This document shows, one piece after another, positions 35,425 through 43,864 of a stretch of DNA of 64,000 bases. Source of the stretch: Motiliproteus sp. (GTDB lineage: Bacteria; Pseudomonadota; Gammaproteobacteria; Pseudomonadales; Balneatricaceae); the NCBI GenBank assembly GCA_026196225.1, contig JAPHRD010000003.1, positions 1 to 64,000 on the forward strand. Direction: 5' to 3'. A program made the translations under genes and the position numbers. Within the stretch, counting starts at the first letter, position 1. Each line of letters starts with the position of its first letter. The notes below the pieces were generated by a model. The model searched no databases, was not told where the DNA came from, and saw only the letters and a list, made by a program, of their open reading frames with translations.

Positions 35425-35535
35425 CTGCGTTAAAACCAGATTCAAAATGCTCATTTACAAAAAGTAAACTCCGCTTTCTCGTCTATTTTTGCCTTGCCCT
35501 TAAGCGCTGATCTTAGTTTTGCAAAAAGCGTGAAT
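35425..35535. other. Structured noncoding region upstream of dnaB (possible interspersed repeat)
   Basis: The gap 35349-35678 holds no gene. AAAACCAGAT (35432-35441) pairs imperfectly with ATCTTAGTTTT (35510-35520) and TTTAC (35454-35458) pairs with GTAAA (35464-35468). The look is of a compact mobile-type repeat of marine gammaproteobacteria, an impression I cannot verify here. The rest of the gap holds the operon terminator (35562-35596) and the dnaB promoter region, where I see no clear consensus. Confidence 0.3.
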
Positions 35536-35561
35536 CGGCAACTGCAAACAAAACCGCAGAC

Positions 35562-35596
35562 AAAAAAAAGCACCGCTCTGGGAGAGAACGGTGCTT
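35562..35596 (-). terminator. Intrinsic terminator of the rpsF-rpsR-rplI operon
   Basis: On the minus strand AAGCACCG, a 13-nt loop, then CGGTGCTT followed by eight T residues (plus coordinates 35562-35569 are A). It lies about 80 nt after the rplI stop. Confidence 0.85.
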
Positions 35597-35678
35597 ATCA
35601 GTATATCCCGATGGGAAGGGGAGATGCGCCGGTGATCGTCCGAGCGCGAATCGGGATTATTCAGTTTGTTATTAGCTG

Positions 35679-36125
35679 TTATTCAGCAACAACAATCAGT
35701 CCGATCATTGCAGTCACATCGCTGTGCAACTGGATAGCGATTTCGAACTCACCAGTGGTACGAATCGCACCTTCAGGGAGACGAACTTCGCTCTTAGCTA
35801 CTTCGATGCCAGCCTCGGTGATCGCATCAGCGATGTCACGAGTACCGATAGAACCGAACAGTTTGCCTTCTTCGCCAGCCTTAGCAACGATAGACAGCTC
35901 AACTTCGTTCAGCTTCTCGGCGCGCTCTTGAGCAGCAGCCAGTTTCACATCAGCAGCCTTTTGCAGCTCAACACGACGTGTTTCAAAATTTTCGATATTG
36001 TCTTTGGTGGCAGGTACTGCCTTACCAAAAGGAAGCAGGAAGTTGCGGCCGAAACCGGGCTTAACGGTTACCTGATCACCCAGACCACCCAACTTACCAA
36101 CTTTTTCGAGTAGGATAACGTCCAT
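35679..36125 (-). CDS. rplI: 50S ribosomal protein L9
   Basis: A 148-residue L9. The N-terminal domain begins [36 protein letters not shown], followed by the long connecting helix (about 40-75) and the C-terminal rRNA-binding domain containing [14 protein letters not shown]. The longer frame upstream to 36176 would add residues not found in L9; the ATG at 36125 is the conserved start. Confidence 0.97.
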   Translation of the reverse strand: MDVILLEKVGKLGGLGDQVTVKPGFGRNFLLPFGKAVPATKDNIENFETRRVELQKAADVKLAAAQERAEKLNEVELSIVAKAGEEGKLFGSIGTRDIADAITEAGIEVAKSEVRLPEGAIRTTGEFEIAIQLHSDVTAMIGLIVVAE

Positions 36126-36145
36126 CTCGCAAACCTCTTTGTTTG

Positions 36146-36164
36146 GCTGAACACTTTGTTCAGC
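36146..36164. other. Hairpin just before rplI
   Basis: GCTGAACA (36146-36153)/TGTTCAGC (36157-36164), a perfect 8-bp stem with a 3-nt loop, about 20 nt upstream of the rplI ATG on the transcribed strand. With the hairpin at 36216-36240 it structures the rpsR-rplI spacer. Confidence 0.5.
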
Positions 36165-36215
36165 GACCCGGCGCATGTCTTTATCGACAGGACTCCGGAC
36201 TATTTGTCATTTCTC

Positions 36216-36240
36216 CTGTAGACCCCATCAGGGCCTACAG
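36216..36240. other. Hairpin in the rpsR-rplI spacer
   Basis: CTGTAG (36216-36221) pairs with CTACAG (36235-36240), with CCC/GGG stacked inside. The stem is strong and no T-tract follows, so it may be a pause or processing site in the ribosomal operon. Confidence 0.45.
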
Positions 36241-36261
36241 CCTTTGCCAAGTTGGCGGCGC

Positions 36262-36489
36262 TTATACGTGGCCGTCAGTGTAAGGCAGCAGCGCTACGTA
36301 ACGAGCACGCTTGATGGCAGTTGCCAGCTGACGCTGGTAGCGAGCCTTGGTGCCAGTGATACGACTAGGTACGATCTTGCCAGTCTCGGTGACGTAGCCC
36401 TTCAGGGTATCCAGATCTTTGTAATCGATCTCGGAAACGCCTTCAGCAGTGAAACGGCAGAACTTTCTACGACGGAAAAAACGAGCCAT
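36262..36489 (-). CDS. rpsR: 30S ribosomal protein S18
   Basis: A 75-residue S18 with the expected basic N-terminus [17 protein letters not shown], and the core [34 protein letters not shown] (split for length), ending in YVALLPYTD. It follows rpsF by 41 nt and precedes rplI by 136 nt. Confidence 0.97.
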   Translation of the reverse strand: MARFFRRRKFCRFTAEGVSEIDYKDLDTLKGYVTETGKIVPSRITGTKARYQRQLATAIKRARYVALLPYTDGHV

Positions 36490-36530
36490 TGTAATCTCTC
36501 CTAATGAATTCTTTTAAATAAAGAGGCCGA

Positions 36531-36965
36531 TTACTCAGCAGCTTCTTCTTTGTTAGCTTCAGTCTCAGTGGACTCTGACGCTTTTGCCGCTGGCGCTTGA
36601 TCGCGCTTAGGAGCTTCACGACGAGGACCGCGACGGTCGTCACGAGATTCTGCAGCTTTGATTGGAGAGATGTCGGTAACCGCATCCTTCATCCGTACAA
36701 CCATGTTGCGGATAACCGCATCGTTGAAACGGAACAGGTTGGTCAGTTCTTCCAACGCTTCACCGGTGCACTCAACGTTCATCAGAACGTAGTGAGCCTT
36801 GTGAATTTTGTTGATTGGGTAAGCCAGTTGACGACGACCCCAGTCTTCCAGACGGTGAACAGTACCGGCAGCACCTTCGATGATGCCTTTGTAACGCTCG
36901 GTCATGGCAGCAACTTGATCGCTCTGATCAGGGTGTACCATAAAGATAATTTCGTAGTGACGCAT
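36531..36965 (-). CDS. rpsF: 30S ribosomal protein S6
   Basis: A 144-residue S6. The core (residues 1-100) has [43 protein letters not shown] and MVVRM. The C-terminal tail from about residue 100 is long, charged and low-complexity (Ala, Glu, Lys), as in many gammaproteobacteria where glutamate residues can be added. It is the first gene of the operon. Confidence 0.97.
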   Translation of the reverse strand: MRHYEIIFMVHPDQSDQVAAMTERYKGIIEGAAGTVHRLEDWGRRQLAYPINKIHKAHYVLMNVECTGEALEELTNLFRFNDAVIRNMVVRMKDAVTDISPIKAAESRDDRRGPRREAPKRDQAPAAKASESTETEANKEEAAE

Positions 36966-37052
36966 GGTCTCTCCTTACGGGTTAACAGCCTCCCAATCTC
37001 GACCGTGAATGGCCCGATGAGAAGCAAGGAGTTAACTTAAGATTTTTAGGGA
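36966..37052 (-). promoter_or_regulatory. Leader of the rpsF operon (possible S6:S18 binding RNA)
   Basis: About 87 nt between the predicted transcription start and the rpsF ATG. A CGGG near 37017 can pair with a CCCG near 36979, enclosing a C-rich/GG region. A leader RNA binding S6:S18 is known in other bacteria; I could not match the detailed consensus, so this is tentative. Confidence 0.3.
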
Positions 37053-37058
37053 GGCGGA

Positions 37059-37087
37059 ATTATAGTGACTTGACTGGTTATCTTCAA
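37059..37087 (-). promoter_or_regulatory. Sigma-70 type promoter of the rpsF operon
   Basis: Minus strand -35 TTGAAG (plus 37082-37087), 17-nt spacer, -10 TATAAT (plus 37059-37064). The best promoter match seen in the window. Confidence 0.7.
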
Positions 37088-37191
37088 GCCAATACTGCAA
37101 TTATTCTTTGCATTTCCATACATTTATCGGGAATATTGGTCCCGATTGAAGATTTTCCCTCAATACAGGAACCGGCAACGCGGGCAACAGT

Positions 37192-38601
37192 ATGAATCTT
37201 TGGGACTTACTGGGACTGATCAGCTATTTTCTGCTACTGATTTTAATCGGCTATCTAAGCTCACGTCGAGTTAAAACCAGTGATGATTTTGCCGTTGCCG
37301 GAAATCGCATTACTTGGCCCATTCTGTTTGCCACCCTGGCGGCCTCCTTTCTCGGCGGTGGCGCTTCCATGGGGCGAGCCGGAAAATCTTTTACCGACGG
37401 TTACGTATTTATGTTCGCTGCCGCGGCTTTCCCGTTGGCAACGGTTATCGCCGGTTTGTTTATCGCACCCAAACTAAAACGCTACCCGGGAGCCCATACC
37501 GTCGGTGACATCATGGACCACCACTTTGGTGCCCCTGCCCGGCTTTTCACCGGTATCTTTTCGATTATCTATTGCGTCGGAATTCTCGGTGCCCAGGCCT
37601 TGGCGATCGGCACCGTGTTTAACGCCGTGCTGGGAATTGATGTCAGCACCGGCATCCTGCTGGGCATGGCCGCAGTACTGCTCTACTCCACTCTGGGTGG
37701 TATGTGGGCGGTCATCCAAACCGATGTGATGCAATTTCTAATGCTGGCGATCTTTATCCCATTGACACTGGTGATAGGCGTCCAACAGGCCGGAGGCGCA
37801 GAAGCGATCATTGCTCGTCTGCCCGACGCCCACTTCAGCTTTATGGGCGATTACAGCGTAGGACTGTTTATCAGTATCTTTATCGCCTACCTGCTCGGCG
37901 AAACTCTGGTGCCTCCCTATACCCAACGGGCCCTGGCTGCACCAGACTCACGTAACGCGCGCCTAGGCTACACCATTGCCGGTGGGTTTGGTTTTTTGTT
38001 CTACTTTGTCAGTGCCACCATCGGACTGGTTGCCCTGGTGCTTTTCCCCGATACCAGCCCGGACCGAGCCATGCCGGAGCTGATTCGCAGCGCCCTCCCC
38101 GTCGGTATAACCGGACTGGTACTGGCTGCCCTGTTAGCGGTGGTGATGTCCACCGCCGACTCCTATCTCAACTCATCGGCCGTGGTGTTCGTACGGGATA
38201 TCTATCAGAGTTTTATCAACCCCGAGGTCAGCGAGCAAAAGCGACTGTGGATTGAACGGGGGGTTAATCTTGCCATCGGCATAGGCGCCATCATATTTGC
38301 CCTCTACGCCACCTCAATTATCGATGCATTGCTGCTCAGCTACGCACTCTGGGCACCAACAGTGCTGATCCCATTCGTGTTAGCAGTACTGCTGGATCTG
38401 AACTGTAAACGGGCAGCGCTTCTGGCAATGATCGCAGGGGCTGCCGTCACTCTGATCTGGAAATGGGGTCCAATCCAACTTGAAAACATCACCGGAATTT
38501 CCGCATTGATCGCCGGCGTTATCACCAATCTGCTGATATTCACCTTGGTGTACAAGCGTTTTCGCCTACCCCTGGCTGTTAAATCCGGAGGATCTCACTG
38601 A
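37192..38601 (+). CDS. Sodium:solute symporter family transporter
   Basis: A 469-residue inner-membrane SSS-family symporter, about 13 predicted TM segments. Conserved features: DDFAVAGNRITWPILFATLAASFLGGGASMGRAGKSF near the start (Na+ site region), YSTLGGMWAVIQTDVMQFL and the later MSTADSYLNSSAVVFVRDIY segment. The substrate cannot be read from sequence; possibly an amino acid, organic acid or osmolyte. The TGA overlaps by one base the ATG of a 33-codon ORF that is probably its partner. Confidence 0.88.
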   Translation: MNLWDLLGLISYFLLLILIGYLSSRRVKTSDDFAVAGNRITWPILFATLAASFLGGGASMGRAGKSFTDGYVFMFAAAAFPLATVIAGLFIAPKLKRYPGAHTVGDIMDHHFGAPARLFTGIFSIIYCVGILGAQALAIGTVFNAVLGIDVSTGILLGMAAVLLYSTLGGMWAVIQTDVMQFLMLAIFIPLTLVIGVQQAGGAEAIIARLPDAHFSFMGDYSVGLFISIFIAYLLGETLVPPYTQRALAAPDSRNARLGYTIAGGFGFLFYFVSATIGLVALVLFPDTSPDRAMPELIRSALPVGITGLVLAALLAVVMSTADSYLNSSAVVFVRDIYQSFINPEVSEQKRLWIERGVNLAIGIGAIIFALYATSIIDALLLSYALWAPTVLIPFVLAVLLDLNCKRAALLAMIAGAAVTLIWKWGPIQLENITGISALIAGVITNLLIFTLVYKRFRLPLAVKSGGSH

Positions 38602-38702
38602 TGCACTGGTACGAATTATTGATCTACGGAATCAGCGGCCTTTCCATCGCCACCGCAATCATTATCAGCATTCAGGCGTATCGCTTCTTCCGAGATAATT
38701 AG
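38601..38702 (+). CDS. Small single-TM protein, probable symporter accessory peptide
   Basis: A 33-residue ORF (MHWYELLIYGISGLSIATAI and so on, ending QAYRFFRDN) that begins on the last base of the symporter gene (TGATG overlap). A GGAGGA ribosome-binding site lies about 7 nt before its ATG. One hydrophobic segment (about residues 6-25) is followed by a short basic tail, so it is a one-span membrane peptide. Small accessory proteins encoded right after SSS symporters are known in several bacteria; this one has the same length and position. Not seen by typical ORF cut-offs. Confidence 0.72.
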   Translation: MHWYELLIYGISGLSIATAIIISIQAYRFFRDN

Positions 38703-38744
38703 CCATCCCTGGCCGTGAGCACCCAGGACGTCAATTTAAGAGTA

Positions 38745-41516
38745 TCAAGCTCGGCTTTCGCAGCATTTCAAGTACTGTTCGAATTCTACAGCGGGAACTG
38801 GCTTGCTGTAGTAATAGCCCTGAATCATATCGCACTGAAATGAACGGAGCAGTTCCAGCTGGGATTCGGTTTCTACACCTTCAGCAACTATTTCAAAACC
38901 AATACCCTTGGCCATGGCGACAATACCTGCCAAGAGTTTCTGGTCACGTACGTTATCCAGACTGTTGACGAAAGAGCGGTCGATCTTCAAGCGGTGTAAA
39001 GGAATACGGGTCAGATAGCTGAGGCTTGAGTATCCGGTTCCGAAATCATCCAAAGAAAACTGCACACCCATTTGACTCAGCCTGTTCAGCATATCCATCT
39101 CCCAAGTATCGGCATTGATCACCGCGGACTCAGTCAACTCTAGTGTCAGCTGGCTGGGGTTCAGATTTTGCGCCTTGAGGGTTTCTTCAATAAAGTCAGG
39201 AAGGCGCTCGTCGTTCAACTGCCAGGCCGATAGGTTAACGGCGATTTGATCGATATCCACTCCCCGCTTTTGCCAATCGGACAACTGCAGCAAAGCCTGT
39301 TCCAGCACCCAGCGTCCTAGCTCCACAATCAAACCGCACTCTTCGGCGATAGGGATAAACTGGTCCGGCGGAATCATCCCTTTATCCGCATGAGGCCAAC
39401 GCAGCAGTACTTCTACTGATGTCACCTTGCCACTGTTGGAGCAGACAATAGGTTGGTAATAAGGGATCAGCTGGTTGCGCTCCATTGCCTGATGCAGCTC
39501 CGATTCCAATTCAAATCGGATACGGCCGGCCAACTCCAAATTCCAACTAAATCGACTAATACCGCCACGACGCTGGCTTTTGGCGTCGTACATGGCTAGG
39601 TCTGCATGTTTGATAAGCGTGCCTGCATTGGCGCCATCATCGGGATAGAATGCTATTCCAGCACTGGCCTCACAACTGTTGACCACCTTACCCAAGTTGA
39701 TCGGTTTCGAGATCTCCAACTGAAATGATGTCACCCGATCGATACCTTGCTGCTTCGACTCTGCGTCAACGATCAGCAAAAATTCATCACCGCCGAGGCG
39801 CCCAATACTCTCACCTTCCTTAAGGTGTCGAAGAATCCGATCAGCAATGACGTTGATATAACGATCACCAACATCATGACCTAAGGTATCGTTTACCAGT
39901 TTAAAGTTATCCAGATCCAATAAAGCAACCATAATGTGAGGACAATCACCGGAAGCGATCATCTGTTCCAGTTGCTCCGCAACCTTGTATCGATTAGGCA
40001 GCCCGGTAAGAAGGTCGGTAGTTGCGCGAAATTGCAGTTCCTTCTGCTGTCTAAGTTCTTCCGTCACATCTTCTATCAACGACAAAATGGCGACCAGCCC
40101 ACCCTTTTCATCACGGATAGCAGTAAAGCTCCAGCTAAGGGTTTGTAGCTCCTGATCCACGGTCTGCAAACGGCTAGTACACCGACTGGAAACCTCCTTA
40201 CCGCTTCGAATTGCATCTAAAGCAGCCCGAACCTCCATCGCCTGGTGATCATATAAAGGCCAGGACTCGACAACCAGCCCCAGCACATCCGACTCTTCTA
40301 TGGAGAAGATCGAACGACTACTGCCTGACCAGCGTGAAACCCTTGCCTCTGCATCCCATTCGATCACACCCAAAGGAGCCTCGGCCAACAAGCTTTCAAG
40401 TCGAATGCAAGCCAACCGCAACTCCGACTGACTGGACTTTAATTTTTGATGAACTTTTAGACGCTGCTCAACGATGTATTGAAAACGCTCAGCCAACGTA
40501 GACAGCTCTGACCCTTGGTATTTGGGGAGCTGAAGATTCATATCCCCTGCAAGCAAGTCGGTAGAACTCAACAATGAGCGTATGGGTTTGACTAGAGCCC
40601 GTTGCGCCGCCCATCCGGCCAGCACCGCTAATAGCAGAATGGCGATGACCACCGCTTCGACATCATGAAGAAGATGCTCTTTCAGAGTTTGAAGTACCCG
40701 ATGGGAGGGCAGTCCCACCAATACCATCACCGTTTCACCGCCATGATCATGGAGAGGGGTATAGGCAAATAACCGTTTGATACCATCTGAAGGGGATATC
40801 TCAATCACACCGGTTTGGCCCTTTAATGCCACCAGCGACTGCAAACCGATATCGGCCAGCTTAACTCCCGTATCAGGACGACCACTGCTGTGGGCCGCCA
40901 AAACCTGATTGTTATGATCTACCACCAAGGCTAAAGAATCCGGGTGAATACCAAAATCGGTCAACTGCTGACTCCACCAAGACAGCGAGACCACCGCGAC
41001 TGCAGCGGCGATAATCTCTCCGGACTGCTGAGAGCGCACCGGATACGCCATGTTGATACTGGGAAGCTGAGCCGCACGGTCTAATTGATAACTGCCCACA
41101 GAGAAGATTCCACGATCGATGGTAGTTCGGAAATAAGGTCGATCAGACACATTCACCGTTCGATTCAACTCAAAGCCGTTGCAGAGCAGATCGCCACTGG
41201 CCAGGGGAACCCCTAGGTTTACATAAATTGGATTAAGGCTGAGCAGGGATTTCAGCTGTTTGCCACAAGCATCAGAAGCGGGGTTTTGCAACACGTCGAA
41301 AGCGGCCAGATTCTTTAAAAACAACTCCGTCTCTAGAATATGTCGCTGTTGGTTTTCCGCCAGTTTGCGAACGTAAAAAAGCGCATCCTGCTTAATGTCT
41401 TGATGCGCCGCTTTATATTCCGCCCAACCGTTATAGGCCACTAGCACCACGGTAGGAGTCAGTCCCACTAGCAGAATCAACCACAACCGCGATATTAAAG
41501 ACCCGAATGTCATCAT
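38745..41516 (-). CDS. Sensor diguanylate cyclase/phosphodiesterase with dCACHE, HAMP, PAS, GGDEF and EAL domains
   Basis: A 923-residue inner-membrane c-di-GMP enzyme. The N-terminal TM (about 8-28) is followed by a periplasmic sensor of the double-CACHE type (FELNRTVNVSDRPYFRTTID, PDSLALVVDHNNQVLAAHSSG), a second TM (about 290-310), HAMP, a PAS region (about 365-480), GGDEF and EAL. GGDEF (RLGGDEFLLIVD, near residue 575) is intact. The EAL signature is EVLLR rather than EALLR near residue 701, but [13 protein letters not shown] and VAEGVETESQ are intact, so phosphodiesterase activity is likely. It is convergent with the small symporter gene and divergent from ppiC. Confidence 0.9.
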   Translation of the reverse strand: MMTFGSLISRLWLILLVGLTPTVVLVAYNGWAEYKAAHQDIKQDALFYVRKLAENQQRHILETELFLKNLAAFDVLQNPASDACGKQLKSLLSLNPIYVNLGVPLASGDLLCNGFELNRTVNVSDRPYFRTTIDRGIFSVGSYQLDRAAQLPSINMAYPVRSQQSGEIIAAAVAVVSLSWWSQQLTDFGIHPDSLALVVDHNNQVLAAHSSGRPDTGVKLADIGLQSLVALKGQTGVIEISPSDGIKRLFAYTPLHDHGGETVMVLVGLPSHRVLQTLKEHLLHDVEAVVIAILLLAVLAGWAAQRALVKPIRSLLSSTDLLAGDMNLQLPKYQGSELSTLAERFQYIVEQRLKVHQKLKSSQSELRLACIRLESLLAEAPLGVIEWDAEARVSRWSGSSRSIFSIEESDVLGLVVESWPLYDHQAMEVRAALDAIRSGKEVSSRCTSRLQTVDQELQTLSWSFTAIRDEKGGLVAILSLIEDVTEELRQQKELQFRATTDLLTGLPNRYKVAEQLEQMIASGDCPHIMVALLDLDNFKLVNDTLGHDVGDRYINVIADRILRHLKEGESIGRLGGDEFLLIVDAESKQQGIDRVTSFQLEISKPINLGKVVNSCEASAGIAFYPDDGANAGTLIKHADLAMYDAKSQRRGGISRFSWNLELAGRIRFELESELHQAMERNQLIPYYQPIVCSNSGKVTSVEVLLRWPHADKGMIPPDQFIPIAEECGLIVELGRWVLEQALLQLSDWQKRGVDIDQIAVNLSAWQLNDERLPDFIEETLKAQNLNPSQLTLELTESAVINADTWEMDMLNRLSQMGVQFSLDDFGTGYSSLSYLTRIPLHRLKIDRSFVNSLDNVRDQKLLAGIVAMAKGIGFEIVAEGVETESQLELLRSFQCDMIQGYYYSKPVPAVEFEQYLKCCESRA

Positions 41517-41534
41517 CTAAATCTGATCCTATCC

Positions 41535-41568
41535 TCCTTAGGAGTCTGAATTGCGCTCATCAATTCAG
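41535..41568. promoter_or_regulatory. Palindromes between the GGDEF gene and ppiC
   Basis: CTCCTTAGGAG (41535-41545) is a perfect palindrome around a Shine-Dalgarno-like sequence for the minus gene. CTGAATT (41546-41552)/AATTCAG (41562-41568) is a 7-bp dyad. They sit in the divergent spacer and could be operators. Confidence 0.3.
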
Positions 41569-41750
41569 TGGCATATCCACAAGTCTAGTTCCTCAACTGC
41601 AGATAACTATCAGTGTAGTAAAGATATTTTTGTCAATTAAAAGAGAATCGGTAATACCGCTGGACCCGGAGCTTCCTGACACATTATGATTGCATGGCTG
41701 TAGCGACGGCTAACGCCGCCAAATCATTATAAAAAAGACAGGGGGACATC

Positions 41751-42032
41751 ATGGTTAGAGCAAAGGCTCGTCATATTCTTGTAGACACTGAAGCACAATG
41801 TCAGGAACTAAAATCTGAGATTGAAAACGGTGCAGATTTCGGCGAAATCGCCCGTAAACATTCTAAGTGCCCTTCCGGCCGTGATGGTGGAGATCTGGGA
41901 TCTTTTGGCCGCGGCCAAATGGTTCGTGAGTTTGATGAAGTGGTGTTCTCTGCCGATCTAAATTCCGTGCAGGGCCCTGTGAAAACTCAGTTCGGCTTTC
42001 ACCTGCTGGAAGTGACCGAACGTACCGAGTAA
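41751..42032 (+). CDS. ppiC: Peptidyl-prolyl isomerase PpiC (parvulin)
   Basis: A 93-residue stand-alone parvulin. The signature RAKARHILVDTEAQCQELKSEIENG, FGEIARKHSKCPSGRDGGDLGSFGRGQMVREF (split for length) and VKTQFGFHLLEV covers the whole protein. There is no signal peptide, so the protein is cytoplasmic. An AGGGGG ribosome-binding site lies just before the ATG and a strong terminator follows. Confidence 0.95.
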   Translation: MVRAKARHILVDTEAQCQELKSEIENGADFGEIARKHSKCPSGRDGGDLGSFGRGQMVREFDEVVFSADLNSVQGPVKTQFGFHLLEVTERTE

Positions 42033-42038
42033 TTTTCT

Positions 42039-42069
42039 AACCGACGCCAGTAACCACCGGCGTCGGTTT
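42039..42069 (+). terminator. Intrinsic terminator of ppiC
   Basis: AACCGACGCC (42039-42048), loop AGTAACCACC, GGCGTCGGTT (42059-42068) followed by T. It lies 6 nt after ppiC and converges with the helicase gene. Confidence 0.8.
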
Positions 42070-42090
42070 CTATCTGCGGCTGCTTCCAGC

Positions 42091-43500
42091 CTATTCGCTG
42101 TCTTGTTCTTTGTCTTTTCGCTTCTTCAGCGGCGCAAAACCATCACCCAGATCTGAACGAGCATCTTGATTGCTAGCACTCGGTGCCCGACGCTTACCAA
42201 CAGACTTGCGGTCACGATGGCGTTGTTTAGTCTTATCTCCGTCTTTCTTGGAACTGTTTTTCCGACTACTTTCACTCCGCTTACGATCACTGGCAGCCTT
42301 GCCCGATGACTTAAGCTTTTTAGGGCCTTTGTACTTACCTTCCAGCCCTTTCACCAGCCTGCGCTCGAAACTGATTTTCAAGTACCGCTCGATGGACGCC
42401 ATCAGATTCCATTCGTTGGATTTGATCAGCGATATCGCAGTACCGTCAACACCGGCTCGACCAGTACGCCCCACTCGATGGACATGATCGTCACCGCTGC
42501 GGGGCATATCAAAGTTCACCACCAACTCGATGCCTTTGACGTCCAATCCACGGGCGGCCACATCGGTAGCCACCAGCACTTCAAGCTGACCGCGACGCAT
42601 CAGATCCATGACCCGATTACGCTCATCCTGCTCCATCTCGCCGTGCAATACCGCAGCCCGTAGCCCGTGGTATTTCAACACCGCCGCCAAACGTGAAGCC
42701 TGATCGCGGGTATTACAGAACACCAATGTCTTCTCAGCATTTTCTTGTTCTAACAAACGAACCAGCAAACGCTGCTTGTGCTTGATATCGTCCGCAAGAA
42801 CAACCTGCTGACGAATACTGTCATGACCATCCTGAACTCGGTTAAGGGTGAGATTCATCGGTTCGCTCAGCACCTCTGAGGCCACCTGACGAACCCCTTT
42901 GTGATTAAGCGTGGCTGAATACAGCAGCGTCTGTCGCTGCTCTGGACTGGCAGAGGCGATCCGAAGCACGTCTTCACTGAAGCCAAGATCCAGCATGCGA
43001 TCCGCTTCATCCAAAACCAGTATTTCCAGATCACTGAGATCGATACTGTTGCGGGTCAGGTGCTCCACCAGCCTGCCAGGCGTGGCAATAATAATTTCTG
43101 GGTTCTTGCGCAGCATAGCCTGTTGGTACTTAAACTCTGCCCCCCCCGTAATCACTACCGCCTTTATGTGGGTGAAGGCCATCAGATCATTACAGTGCTT
43201 CAGTACTTGCCGGGCCAGCTCACGGGTTGGCAGCAAAATCAGAGCACGGGTTGCGCTGTTTGGGGCTTGATTAGTCACCAATTTCTGCAATATCGGCAAC
43301 AAAAATGCCGCCGTTTTGCCACTACCGGTCTCAGCGTTAACCATCAAATCTTTGCCCGCCAGGGTATGAGGAATAGCCTCGGCCTGTACCGGCGTGGGCA
43401 TTTCATACTCAAGCTTATCCAAGGCTTTGTGTAGCCGGTCGTTGAGGTTGAGATCGGTGAAGTTCTTCACCTCTGATTCAGATGATGATTCTGATGACAA
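42091..43500 (-). CDS. DEAD-box RNA helicase, SrmB-like
   Basis: A 469-residue DEAD-box RNA helicase. Motif I AETGSGKT, motif Ia PTRELARQ, motif II DEAD in [13 protein letters not shown], motif III SAT, then the C-terminal RecA domain with VATDVAARGLDVKGIEL and HRVGRTGRAG. The C-terminal tail (about 395-469) is long, basic and Ser/Lys/Arg-rich (KRSESSRKNSSKK, DKTKQRHRDRKS), as in SrmB-type helicases that act in 50S subunit assembly. The N-terminus is acidic. It starts with TTG behind GAGG. Confidence 0.9.
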   Translation of the reverse strand: MSSESSSESEVKNFTDLNLNDRLHKALDKLEYEMPTPVQAEAIPHTLAGKDLMVNAETGSGKTAAFLLPILQKLVTNQAPNSATRALILLPTRELARQVLKHCNDLMAFTHIKAVVITGGAEFKYQQAMLRKNPEIIIATPGRLVEHLTRNSIDLSDLEILVLDEADRMLDLGFSEDVLRIASASPEQRQTLLYSATLNHKGVRQVASEVLSEPMNLTLNRVQDGHDSIRQQVVLADDIKHKQRLLVRLLEQENAEKTLVFCNTRDQASRLAAVLKYHGLRAAVLHGEMEQDERNRVMDLMRRGQLEVLVATDVAARGLDVKGIELVVNFDMPRSGDDHVHRVGRTGRAGVDGTAISLIKSNEWNLMASIERYLKISFERRLVKGLEGKYKGPKKLKSSGKAASDRKRSESSRKNSSKKDGDKTKQRHRDRKSVGKRRAPSASNQDARSDLGDGFAPLKKRKDKEQDSE

Positions 43501-43621
43501 AATTGGAGCCTCTTGGGAGCACAGGTGGTGTCTGAAGACATAAACCAGCCAATAGCTTACGAAGCCACCGGACTGAATAGATCATGGGGGCATATTCTAT
43601 CCCGAAAACCGTCAAAAGCGG

Positions 43622-43657
43622 AGCTGATGACAAAGTTTCCCATCTCAGCTTTTTTTA
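43622..43657 (+). terminator. Intrinsic terminator with no upstream gene (candidate attenuator or small RNA end)
   Basis: AGCTGA (43622-43627)/TCAGCT (43645-43650), stem extended by GAT/ATC with a small bulge, then seven T residues. The plus-strand orientation is clear, but the nearest plus-strand gene begins 208 nt later. The rest of the gap 43501-43864 holds no gene, and I see no clear promoter consensus. Confidence 0.6.
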
Positions 43658-43864
43658 CTGCCCTTTATCTCCTAGTCTTTTCAATAAGATTGGGGACAAA
43701 TCAGCAGCTTATCTACGGCAGCAACAGACCCGTTTGCAGGTTCCCTAATATTAGCAAGCGATGCTACTATAGACCGCAACGCACCACAGTACAGGGAATG
43801 GCTCCATTGCAGCCTGGTGACCGTCCGAAATCATGGATGATCTAAGACTCAATTGGAGTATCTC

